NCBI GenBank assembly: GCA_037783545.1 | Contig: JBBELK010000380.1 | Coordinates: 558,001-622,000 of the forward strand | DNA length: 64,000 bases | Reading direction: 5' to 3' | Source: Henricia sp. BOLD:AAB3569 | Lineage: Eukaryota > Echinodermata > Asteroidea > Spinulosida > Echinasteridae | Shown: positions 12,301 through 24,400 of the stretch, piece after piece | How positions within the stretch are numbered: position 1 is the stretch's first letter | Layout of the letters: every line of letters begins with the position of its first letter | Position numbers and translations under genes: made by a program | The notes under the pieces: model-generated | Told to the model about the DNA's origin: nothing | The model's database searches: none | The model's input: only the letters and a program-made list of their open reading frames with translations

Positions 12301-15267
12301 ATATGCATACATCTGCACTACCCCATTTCCCATAGACAAAGCACATAGTCTATCTCGCTGCTAGAAGGGTCGCTTGCAAAGCTTGGATCATCATCAAACT
12401 TGGTCACAATAAGGAACCCATACTAAAGTACTATACCAAAGAGGTTACATCTTGATGACGTCACCAGGGGTCAGATTACATGTGTCTGAAATTTAATTTC
12501 TTAAAAATTCAAAAATCTGTAAAAATTCAACCGTTTGAGATACAAACATTTTTGTTTCGGCAGTGGTCATGACTATCCAATGTATAAATTTCATGCAGAG
12601 ACAATGACCTTGAATCTTGCTTCCTATTGGTCGAAAACGAGGCTGCGTTGTCATTTAAAACTGGTAGCAGATACCGAGATTGGGTCAACCTTGTTAGTCT
12701 CGGGACCCCTTGGGCATTACAAAAATACCAAAAGTTAAGTCGTCACACGAAAGAGCGCCCTCTAGCGGCGAGTTGGAAAATGGCCAAAACGTAATTTTAA
12801 GAGATGTTTGCGGTGAAGTTTTCGCTAATTGGCCCAAAAATTGGTGCATATGTTCACTGAGGGTCAGTGAACATGTCCATACCTTCAAAAGTTTGATGAC
12901 GTCACCAGGTGTCAAATTACACTCGGTTGAACATGCGTTCTCCTAACGGCTATATCTAGAGAACGAAATGGCCGATGGAGATCAAATTTTGTGTTTTAGG
13001 TTTGTTGTGACTTGTTCTTATGCATATTGTCAGCAATATCTTGTGGCGTCACGATGATGTCATCAAATAAGCGCGTTTGTGCAGCATACATTAGCTAATG
13101 TCGTTTACTTCCTCCATTGGTCGTATGACCTTGAAACCTAGCAGGTGCCTGGACCTGGTCATTAACATGTGACATACCAAGTTACATTAGTATGACATGC
13201 ATGGTTTGTTGATTTATTATGAATTTTTGAATCTTGTCACTGTGCATACTGTACATGTATATGTACGGTATGTATTTATATTGTACAAAGTGTACATGTA
13301 GTATTATACAGCATGCAGTTTTACATGCATACAAACATACAAAAAAAGAAAAGCGGAAAGCCATATGCTCTGTTATCAACAGACATACCTCTAGTTAGCT
13401 TTTTTTATTCTTCTCCCAAAACCTCATAGACAAAGCGCATGGTCTTTCGGCCTGGCAAAATGGTCACTTGCAAAGCTCGGATCATCATCAAACTTGGTCA
13501 AAACAATCACCTCATAATGAGGTACTGCACAAATGTGTTTACATTTTGATGACGTCATCAGGTGTCAGATTACAAGCGTTTGAAATATATGGCCTTCAAA
13601 TTGAAACTTCTGTAAAAATTCAACCGTTTGAGATACAAACTTTATTCTTTCGGCAATGGTCATGACTATCCAAGGTCTAAATTTCATACACAGACATTGA
13701 CCTTGAATCTTGCTTCCTATTGGTCGAAAACGAGGCTGCCCTGTCATTTAAAACTGGTAGCAGATACAGAGATCGGGTCAAAAGTGTTAGTCTCAAGACC
13801 TCTTGGGCATTCCAAAAATACCAAAAGTTAAGTCGTGACACGAAAGAGCGCCCTCTAGCGGCAAGTTGAAAAATGGCCAAAACCTATTTTGAAGAGATGT
13901 CTGTGGCGAAGTTTTTGCAAATTGGCCCAAAATTGGTGCATATGTTCACTGAGGGTCAGTGAACACGCCCATACCTTCAAAAGTTTGATGACGTCACCAG
14001 GTGTCAAATTACACTCAGTTGAACATGCGTTCTTCTAACGGTTATATCTAGAGAACGAAAAGGCCGATGGAGGTCAAATTTTGTGTTTTAGGTTTGTTGT
14101 GACTTGGTCTAACGCATATTAGCAGCAAAATTTGGTGGCGTAACGATGACGTCATGAAATAAGCCCGTTTGTACAGCATACATTAGCCAAGGTCGTTTAC
14201 TTCCTCTAATGGTCGTATGACCTTGAAACCGAGCAGGGACGTAGACTTGGTCATTAACATATAACATACCAAGTTACATTAGTGTGACGTCATTTGTTGA
14301 TTTGTTATGAATTTTTGAATCTGGCAACCTATACTACAGCATACACACAGTGCAGTATATACACACATACGAATGTACATAAGCATGTACAATATGCATA
14401 CATCTGCACTATCCCATAGACAAAGCACACAGTCTGTCTCGGTGCTAGAAGAGTCGCTTGCAAAGCTTGGATCATCATCAAACTTAGTCACAATAAGGAA
14501 CCCATAGTAAAGTACTATACCAAAGAGGTTAGATCTTGATGACGTCACCAGGTGTTAGATTACATGTGTCTGAAATTTAATGCCTTGCAAATTGAAAAAT
14601 CTGTAAAATTTGAACCGTTTGAGATACAATCTTTATTCTTTCGGCAATGGTCATGACTATCCAATGTCTAAATATAATGCAGAGACATTGACCTTGAATC
14701 TTGTTTCCTATTGGTCGAAAACGAGGCTGCCTTGTCATTTAAAACTGGTAAGCGATGCCGAGATCGTGTCAACGGTGTTAGTCTCAGGACCCCTTGGGCA
14801 TTCAAAAAATACAAAAAGTTAAGTCGTCACACGAAACAGCCCCCTCTAGTGACGAGTTGAAAAAAGACCAAAACGTATTTTGAATTGGTCAAATGTATAT
14901 TATCAGCTAAATATTGTGACGTCACGATGACGTAATCAAATAAGAGTTCCTCAAGTATACATTAACCAAGGTCGTTTAGTTTCTCCATTGGTCGTATGAC
15001 CTTGAAAACTATCAGGTGCCTGGACCTGGTCATTAACATGTAACATACCAAGTTACATTAGTATGACATGCATGATTTGTTGATTTATTATGAATTTTTG
15101 AATCTTGTCACTGTGCAAATTGTACATGTATATGTACAGTATGTATTTATATTGTACAAAGTGTACATGTAGTATTATACAGCATGCAGTTTTACATGCA
15201 TACAAACATACAAAAAAAGAAAAGCGGAAAGCCATATGCTCTGTTATCAACAGACATACCTCTAGTT
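12300..15267 (-). repeat. Reversed satellite block, C-A-B units
   Basis: Reverse copies with motif sites at ~12754 (C), 13847 (A) and 14838 (B). The B copy carries a damaged motif (agccccctctag). No coding potential was seen beyond the repeat's shadow frames. Confidence 0.88.
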
Positions 15268-18200
15268 TTTTTTTTTTTTTTTAGCTTTTTTTATTCTTCT
15301 CCCAAAACCCCATAGACAAAGCGCATGGTCTTTCGGCCTGGCAAAATGGTCACTTGCAAAGCTCGGATCATCATCAAACTTGGTCACAACAATCACCTCA
15401 TAGTGAAGTACTGCACAAATGTGTTTACATTTTGATGACGTCATCAGGTGTCAGATTACAAGCGTTTGAAATATATGGCCTTCAAATTGAAACTTCTGTA
15501 AAAATTCAACCGTTTGAGATACAAACTTTATTCTTTCGGCAATGGTCATGACTATCCAAGGTCTAAATTTCATACACAGACATTGACCTTGAATCTTGCT
15601 TCCTATTGGTCGAAAACGAGACTGCCCTGTCATTTAAAACTGGTAGCAGATACAGAGATCGGGTCAAAAGTGTTAGTCTCAAGACCTCTTGGGCATTCCA
15701 AAAATACCAAAAGTTAAGTCGTGACACGAAAGAGCGCCCTCTAGCGGCAAGTTGAAAAATGGCCAAAACCTATTTTGAAGAGATGTCTGTGGCGAAGTTT
15801 TTGCAAATTGGCCCAAAATTGGTGCATATGTTCACTGAGGATCAGTGAACATGCCCATACCTTCAAAAGTTTGATGACGTCACCAGGTGTCAAATTACAC
15901 TCAGTTGAACATGCGTTCTTCTAACGGTTATATATAGAGAACGAAAAGGCCGATGGAGGTCAAATTTTGTGTTTTAGGTTTGTTGTGACTTGGTCTAATG
16001 CATATTAGCAGCAAAATTTGCTGGCGTAACGATGACGTCATCAAATAAGCCCGTTTGTGCAGCATACATTTGCCAAGGTCGTTCACTTCCTCTGATGGGC
16101 GTATGACCTTGAAACCTAGCAGGGACGTAGACGTGGTCATTAACATATAACATACCAAGTTACATTAGTGTGACGTCCTTTGTTGATTTGTTATGAATTT
16201 TTGAATCTGGCAACCTATACCACAGCATACACACAGTGCAGTATATACGGGTGTACATAAGCATGAACAATCGCCATACATCTGCACTACCCCATTTCCC
16301 ATAGACAAAGCACATAGTCTATCTCGCTGCTAGAAGGGTCGCTTGCAAAGCTTGGATCATCATCAAACTTGGTCACAATAAGGAACCCATACTAAAGTAC
16401 TATACCAAAGAGGTTACATCTTGATGACGTCACCAGGGGTCAGATTACATGTGTCTGAAATTTAATGCCTTAAAAATTAAAAAAATTGTAAAAATTCAAC
16501 CGTTTGAGATACAAACATTTTTGTTTCGGCAATGGTCATGACTATCTAATGTCTAAATTTCATGCAGGGACAATGACCTTGAATCTTGCTTCCTATTGGT
16601 CGAAAACGAGGCTGCGTTGTCATTTAAAACTGGTAGCAGATACCGAAATTGGGTCAACGTTGTTAGTCTCGGGACCCCTTGGGCATTACAAAAATACCAA
16701 AAGTTAAGTCGTCACACGAAACAGCGCCCTCTAGCGGCAAGTTGAAAAATGGCCAAAACGCATTTTGAAGAGATGTCTGTGGCGAAGTTTTTGCAAATTG
16801 GCCCAAAATTGGTGCATATGTTCACTGAGGGTCAGTGAATACGCCCATACTTTCAAAAGTTTGATGACGTCACCAGGTGTCAAATTACACTCGCTTGAAC
16901 GTGCATCCTTTTAACAGCTATATCTAGAGAACGAAACGGCCGATGAAGGTCAAATATTTTGTTTCAGGTTTGTTGTGACTTGGTCTAACGCATATTAGCA
17001 GCAAAATTTGGTGGCGTAACGATGACGTCATCAAATAAGCCCGTTTGTACAGCATACATTAGCCAAGGTCGTTCACTTCCTCTAATGGTCGTATGACCTT
17101 GAAACCAAGCAGGGACGTAGACTTGGTCATTAACATATAACATACCAAGTTACATTAGTGTGACGTCATTTGTTGATTTGTTATGAATTTTTGAATCTGG
17201 CAACCTATACTACAGCATACACACAGTGCAGTATATACATGTATACGAGTGTACATAAGCATGTACAATATGCATACATCTGCACTATCCCATAGACAAA
17301 GCACACAGTCTGTCTCGGTGCTAGAACAGTCGCTTGCAAAGCTTGGATCATCATCAAACTTAGTCACAATAAGGAACCCATAGTAAAGTACTATACCAAA
17401 GAGGTTAGATCTTGATGACGTCACCAGGTGTCAGATTACATGTGTCTGAAATTTAATGCCTTACAAATTGAAAAATCTGTACAAATTCAACCGTTTGAGA
17501 TACAATCTTTATTTTTTCGGCACTATGGTCATGACTATCCAAGGTCTAAATTTCATGCAGAGACATTGACCTTGAATCTTGTTTCCTATTGGTCGAAAAC
17601 GAGGCTGCCTTGTCATTTAAAACTGGTAAGCGATGCCGAGATCGTGTCAACGGTGTTAGTCTCAGGACCCCTTGGGCATTCAAAAAATACAAAAAGTTAA
17701 GTCGTCACACGAAACGGCGCCCTCTAGTGACGAGTTGAAAAAAGACCAAAACGTATTTTGAATTGGTCAAATGTATATTATCAGCTAAATATTGTGACGT
17801 CACGATGACGTAATCAAATAAGAGTTCCTCAAGTATACATTAACCAAGGTCGTTTACTTTCTCCATTGGTCGTATGACCTTGAAAACTATCAGGTGCCTG
17901 GACCTGGTCATTAACATGTAACATACCAAGTTACATTAGTATGACATGCATGATTTGTTGATTTATTATGAATTTTTGAATCTTGTCACTGTGCATACTG
18001 TACATGTATATGTACGGTATGTATTTATATTGTACAAAGTGTACATGTAGTATTATACAGCATGCAGTTTTACATGCATACAAACATACAAAAAAAGAAA
18101 AGCGGAAAGCCATATGCTCTGTTATCAACAGACATACCTCTAGTTTGTATGTTTGTATGCATGTAAAACTGCATGCTGTATAATACTACATGTACACTTT

Positions 18201-20965
18201 GTACAATATAAATACATACCGTACATATACATGTACAGTATGCACAGTGACAAGATTCAAAAATTCATAATAAATCAACAAATCATGCATGTCATACTAA
18301 TGTAACTTGGTATGTTACATGTTAATGACCAGGTCCAGGCACCTGATAGTTTTCAAGGTCATACGACCAATGGAGAAAGTAAACGACCTTGGTTAATGTA
18401 TACTTGAGGAACTCTTATTTGATTACGTCATCGTGACGTCACAATATTTAGCTGATAATATACATTTGACCAATTCAAAATACGTTTTGGTCTTTTTTCA
18501 ACTCGTCACTTGAGGGCGCTGTTTCGTGTGACGACTTAACTTTTTGTATTTTTTGAATGCCCAAGGGGTCCTGAGACTAACACCGTTGACACGATCTCGG
18601 CATCGCTTACCAGTTTTAAATGACAACGCAGCCTCGTTTTCGACCAATAGGAAACAAGATTCAAGGTCAATGTCTCTGCATGAAATTTAGACCTTGGATA
18701 GTCATGACCAGTGCCGAAAGAATAAAGATTGTATCTCAAACGGTTGAATTTTTACAGATTTTTCAATTTGTAAGGCATTAAATTTCAGACACATGTAATC
18801 TGACACCTGGTGACGTCATCAAGATCTAACCTCTTTGGTATAGTACTTTACTATGGGTTCCTTATTGTGACTAAGTTTGATGATGATCCAAGCTTTGCAA
18901 GCGACTCTTCTAGCACCGAGACAGACTGTGTGCTTTGTCTATGGGATAGTGCAGATGTGCATATTGTACATGCTTATGTACACTCGTATACATGTATATA
19001 CTGCACTGTGTATGCTGTAGTATAGGTTGCCAGATTCAAAAATTCATAACAAATCAACAAATGACGTCACACTAATGTAACTTGGTATGTTATATGTTAA
19101 TGACCAAGTCTACGTCCCTGCTCGGTTTCAAGGTCATACGACCATTAGAGGAAGTGAACGACCTTGGCTAATGTATGCTGTACAAACGGGCTTATTTCAT
19201 GACGTCATCGTTACGCCACCAAATTTTGCTGCTAATATGCGTTAGACCAAGTCACAACAAACCTGAAACAAAATATTTGACCTTCATCGGCCGTTTCGTT
19301 CTCTAGATATAGCTGTTAAAAGGATGCACGTTCAAGCGAGTGTAATTTGACACCTGGTGACGTCATCAAACTTTTGAAAGTATGGGCATATACACTGACC
19401 CTCAGTGAACATGTGCACCAATTTTGGGCCAATTTGCAAAAACTTCGCCACAGACATCTCTTCAAAATGCGTTTTGGCCATTTTTCAACTTGCCGCTAGA
19501 GGGCGCTGTTTCGTGTGACGACTTAACTTTTGGTATTTTTGTAATGCCCAAGGGGTCCCGAGACTAACAACGTTGACCCAATTTCGGTATCTGCTACCAG
19601 TTTTAAATGACAACGCAGCCTCGTTTTCGACCAATAGGAAGCAAGATTCAAGGTCATTGTCTCTGCATTATATTTAGACATTGGATAGTCATGACCATTG
19701 CCGAAACAAAAATGTTTGTATCTCAAACGGTTGAATTTTTACAAATTTTTGAATTTTTAAGGCATTAAATTTCAGACACATGTAATCTGACCCCTGGTGA
19801 CGTCATCAAGATGTAACCTCTTTGGTATAGTACTTTAGTATGGGTTCCTTATTGTGACCAAGTTTGATGATGATCCAAGCTTTGCAAGCGACCCTTCTAG
19901 CAGCTAGATAGACTATGTGCTTTGTCTATGGGAAATGGGGTAGTGCAGATGTATGGCGATTGTTCATGCTTATGTACACCCGTATATACTGCACTATGTG
20001 TATGCTGTGGTATAGGTTGCCAGATTCAAAAATTCATAACAAATCAACAAAGGACGTCACACTAATGTAACTTGGTATGTTATATGTTAATGACCACGTC
20101 TACGTCCCTGCTAGGTTTCAAGGTCATACGCCCATTAGAGGAAGTGAACGACCTTGGCAAATGTATGCTGCACAAACGGGCTTATTTGATGACGTCATCG
20201 TTACGCCACCAAATTTTGCTGCTAATATGCATTAGACCAAGTCACAACAAACCTAAAACACAAAATTTGACCTCCATCGGCCTTTTCGTTCTCTATTTAT
20301 AACCGTTAGAAGAACGCATGTTCAACTGAGTGTAATTTGACACCGGGTGACGTCATCAAACTTTTGAAGGTATGGGCATGTTCACTGACCCTCAGTGAAC
20401 ATATGCACCAATTTTGGGCCAATTTGCAAAAACTTCGCCACAGACATCTCTTCAAAATAGGTTTTGGCCATTTTTCAACTTGCCGCTAGAGGGCGCTCTT
20501 TCGTGTCACGACTTAACTTTTGGTATTTTTGGAATGCCCAAGAGGTCTTGAGACTAACACTTTTGACCCGATCTCTGTATCTGCTACCAGTTTTAAATGA
20601 CAGGGCAGCCTCGTTTTCGACCAATAGGAAGCAAGATTCAAGGTCAATGTCTGTGTATGAAATTTAGACCTTGGATAGTCATGACCATTGCCGAAAGAAT
20701 AAAGTTTGTATCTCAAACGGTTGAATTTTTACAGAAGTTTCAATTTGAAGGCCATATATTTCAAACGCTTGTAATCTGACACCTGATGACGTCATCAAAA
20801 TGTAAACACATTTGTGCAGTACTTCACTATGAGGTGATTGTTGTGACCAAGTTTGATGATGATCCGAGCTTTGCAAGTGACCGTTTTGCCAGGCCGAAAG
20901 ACCATGCGCTTTGTCTATGGGGTTTTGGGAGAAGAATAAAAAAAGCCAAAAAAAAAAAAAAAAAT
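15268..20965. repeat. ~5.7-kb palindrome 2: A'-C'-B' | B-C-A with ~2.8-kb arms
   Basis: Left arm 15268-18090 and right arm 18145-20965 mirror each other around 18117, with a 54-bp spacer (18091-18144). The spacer edge gtttgtatgcatgtaaaac is mirrored by gttttacatgcatacaaac. Motif sites 17716, 16722 and 15732 mirror 18505, 19491 and 20482 within about 5 bp. The A-run ends at both outer edges also mirror. Confidence 0.92.
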
Positions 20966-21115
20966 CAGAACAGTTTCAAAGGCTTTCCGCAGGAGTGCGG
21001 AAAGCCAAAAAAAAAATCAGAACAAAAACAAGGACTTTCCGCAGGAGTGCGGAAAGCCAAAAAAAAAAAAAAATCAGAACAAAAACAAGGACTTTCCGCA
21101 GGAGTGCGGAAAGCC
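20941..21115 (+). repeat. Triple hairpin module at array right edge
   Basis: Three A-run + ATCAGAAC + hairpin modules (hairpins ~20981-21006, 21033-21058, 21090-21115; ~52-57 bp period). The last two have 'caaggactttccgc', which loses one stem pair. Non-satellite sequence begins immediately after. Confidence 0.88.
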
Positions 21116-21402
21116 AACAACGACTGTTGCGTGTGGGGATTATAGGCGTCAGACGGACCAAATACGACTGTCTAGAGACTTGACCTCAAGTCTAGCCCAC
21201 GGCCTACAGGCCATTATCCATTTAAGACCACCCGTGTGACATACTCTCCACCAACAGGAATGCATGCGTAAACTTTCCAATGTATTTATGAATGCAAGAC
21301 ATAACAGTGTGTACTCTGGATGCACTCTCTGAATGTACTCAAATCCTACAATACCGATCGCCCTTCACCCACTGAGCTATTATTACAAATTATTGCTCTT
21401 AC
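21116..21402. other. Non-satellite intron sequence between array and exon 16
   Basis: About 290 bp of unique-looking sequence beginning 'caacgactgttgcg' directly after the last hairpin. No exon or repeat was recognised. It belongs to the intron following exon 16. Confidence 0.6.
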
Positions 21403-21495
21403 CTGAGGAACTTACGATCCGGAAGGCCTAGAGGATCAATGAAGGCTCGCTCCAACTGCATCAGCTGATCATTGACACGTCGCAAAGCCATCAAA
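21403..21495 (-). CDS. NAALADL1-like: M28B peptidase exon 16 (residues 653-683), last exon visible
   Basis: The frame reads [20 protein letters not shown] then [10 protein letters not shown], ending AG at a clean donor CTCAG|GTAAGA. '[17 protein letters not shown]' is the strongest C-terminal block of the family. The splice shows that further coding sequence follows. The expected 'APSS...GE.FPGI.DALFDI' segment was not found in 1-21402, which is wholly satellite apart from ~290 bp. Confidence 0.95.
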
Positions 21496-24400
21496 CTGGA
21501 GGGAATCAAAAGGGAATTTGGCTACGGAAAAAATGTGATTATCCAAAACTGGAACCAAGCAAACGGTACTAGACATTATTTTTCGTAAAACTGTGTAAAT
21601 CCGGAGTTGAAGGAAAGTGAGAAATGGATTTCATGTAGCAGTAATGGAGAACAATATAATTAAGGGACATTTGTAAGATGACAGAAACAACTAGTTTTAA
21701 TATCATTCTGGTACACCTCTAGCGCAAGGGAAACTACTTGTACAAACTCTATACATTTGCCTTTTCTACAAAGAAAATTTAACAAAACTGTATGGAGTCT
21801 GAAAAAGGTTTAACAGATCTTGACCAGGCCTAATTAACACTTACTGCTCATTTGAATGGTATGACAAACTGTGTTTTTGTTTCTGTAGGGTAACAGCATT
21901 TTGCTTGCATTTGGTTAAAAAGAATGAAATTTACTCTATTCTCAGTGTTTACAGTTGAGAATTATCAAGAGTGACATATTATAAAAATGTTCTTACTCTG
22001 ATGTATCAGTCTCTGCTACTACTTTTTCAAATTCAATGGCAGCATCAGAGAAGTTTGCCAGAGCTGAATAGATGTAGTCTGAAAGAAATAGAGCACTCTA
22101 TCAAGACGGCTTCATGCACCAGTTTTACTTCTTCAAAGTATGGTAAGTAACGTAAAGTAAAAGGAAAGGTAGTGGCTAATACTTCTGACACAAGAAAATA
22201 TCCAACTTGACACAAAACAGTCCTTGGAATGAGACTTCCAACAATTAAGACTCGTTCACACAAGAACTTTGTACAGGAATGGAAGGCATTTCACGGAGGC
22301 CACGGCTTCAATTTCTCCAAGACCCATCCCTAAAGTCTCCTCCTGCCATGTTAAAGGTACATACCGGCCTACTGTTTACATAATTTAGTGATGTAGCATC
22401 CTTGACAATAATTTGTTGATGGTCCTTGTGAAAAAAGATCATCAAAATGTCCCGTAATTAACTACATGAGCTTAAAATTACTTAAAACGCTCAATAGTCG
22501 AGCTATACGCTTTACCAACCGTTCACTATCGCGCGAGACTCACGACTTTGTCGGAAACGATTCGCTCTTCTTGCTGAATATTTCACTGGATACCCCGGAC
22601 CACTGAATGGGTTTTTCCATTTTCTGCAGAGGAGCTGACATTAAAGGTACACACCTGCCTACTGTTTACATGATTTAGTGATGTAGCAGCATTGACAATA
22701 CTTTTTTGATGGTCGTTGCGAAAAAATTTCATCAAAATATCCCGTAATTTACTAAAGAAGTGCAAAAATAACGAAAACGGTCAAAAGACGGGTTATACGC
22801 TTTACCAGCCGTTGCAACTACGCGAGAGCCTCACGACTTTGTCACAAACGATTCGCTCTTCTCCTGCTCAGGATATCTCCAATTTTCTGCTCACGATTTC
22901 ACTGGACAGCCCGGACGACCGAATAGGAATTTCCGTTTTCTTTTGAGGAGTTGGCATCATGTTTTTTCTTCACGAACGTACGTGCACCGAAGCAACACGC
23001 CCTTCCGTGTGTGTGTGCACTGGGGCTATTTGCCGTGTACTGCGCGGGGCAAATTTCTACACTCCACGGTAGCCTGCCGTAGCACGCGCTCGCTCCCGTT
23101 CTCCGGACTCTCGAAACAAACAATTATGTTCGAATTTTCATACTAATGTTTAACTTTGTTTCATACCTGTATAAATAGTCTCTCTTTTGTGAATTACTTA
23201 TAAATATTGGGGGGAAATCAGAGTTGAATTTGGTGCAGTTCTGCAGTAACAAACTTTTATACGGCTGGAAATACAACTAACTCACAAGACCACTTGACTT
23301 TTCGGAACCAGAATTTGGTTCCGAAAAGTCACGTGACTTTGGATTTTTCAAAAGTGCTCAAAAACGGCTAAATTTGACGGCGTCTTTTCAGGATATATCT
23401 AATTTACTCTCGAATGCGCTTCAGAATAATGTATGGGTCTATTTCGAGCCCAAAATAGCCCAACAAAGAAGGTGTGTTCCTTTAACGGTTTGTCTTCACG
23501 AACGTGCAACGTTTTGTAGTTCCGCGTGGAGCTAGAGTAGGTGTAAAGACTAAAACACCTAATGACGAAACACAACCGGCGGTCTGGCAGCACGAACCAC
23601 GGCACTGTACCGGTCCCAACGTGTGTGTGCCGTGGGGCTAAATGTCATATTGTCCGGTAGACTGTCCACGGTGGAACTCGCTTCGGTTCCTTGGACTTTG
23701 TGTGAAAATGTTATTTTCAGAGTTATGTTTACCTTTGTTTCATAACCCTGAATAAATAGTCTCGTTCGTCAAATACTCATAAATATTTTGAGAAAAAAAT
23801 CATAGCTAAATTTAATGCAGTAGGCTAGCCTACTGCAGTAATAAACTCCCGGAATAAATTATCATACGGCCATACGGCTGGAAATAAAACTAACTCAAGG
23901 ACACATGATTTATCCGAACCAGAAATCAGTCTATTTCGGAAATACGTTCAGAATCATGTATTTATGTATGGGTCTATTTCGAGCCCAAAATAGCCCAACA
24001 GAGCCAGTATGTCCCTTTAAAATGTTGCCCTCAAAACCAGAAACAAGCTAAAATCCAGAAACAAGAGAGTATATTTGGCCATTCCTCTAGTTGTTTGTGT
24101 ACTTTGAAACCTAGCTTGATGGCCATATAGGTGATGTGAGTATTTAAAGACCACCTTAAAGATAGTATACATGATTGGTAAACTGTTACAAATAGTTTTA
24201 CCACCTGTGTGATTGAAGATATTCATGATAAAAACCAACCTGAGCAAAAACCAACTCCGTACGTCGTCTAACTTTTGAGAAAACAGTCAAAAAAGGGTTT
24301 ACAGTCATTTCGACCAAACACTACTTAGCCCAAATGCCACTTCGCCCCAAAACCACTTCGGGCACAGGCCGTGGTATAGGGCGAAGTGGTTCAGGACGAA

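Larger units (their letters stand above)
1..21115. repeat. Satellite / higher-order repeat array of ~0.9-1.0 kb units with orientation switches
   Basis: At least 22 related units, each marked by the same block around a CTAGAGGGCGC motif. Motif sites on the plus strand are near 284, 1293, 2283, 3259, 4249, 5131, 6121, 7003, 7992, 9891, 10841, 11800, 18505, 19491 and 20482; reversed sites are near 9074, 12754, 13847, 14838, 15732, 16722 and 17716. Spacing is mostly 880-1000 bp. Three main types recur: A (near 'ccatgcgctttg', with an A-run), B (~200 bp shorter at its left end) and C. Three diverged units occupy 9616-12240. The array starts before position 1. Short frames of 60-95 codons recur on both strands but resemble no protein, overlap each other, and follow the DNA repeat. 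No transposase was seen. The right edge at 21115 is a hairpin module. Confidence 0.95.

Noticed and set aside
1-21115. CRISPR-like or bacterial repeat array
   Set aside because: Units are ~1 kb, not 25-40 bp with unique spacers, and the context is eukaryotic.
268-21145. Dozens of recurring 60-120 codon frames in the satellite
   Set aside because: They track the DNA repeat, overlap each other on both strands, have no domain, and several run through poly-A (Lys) stretches.
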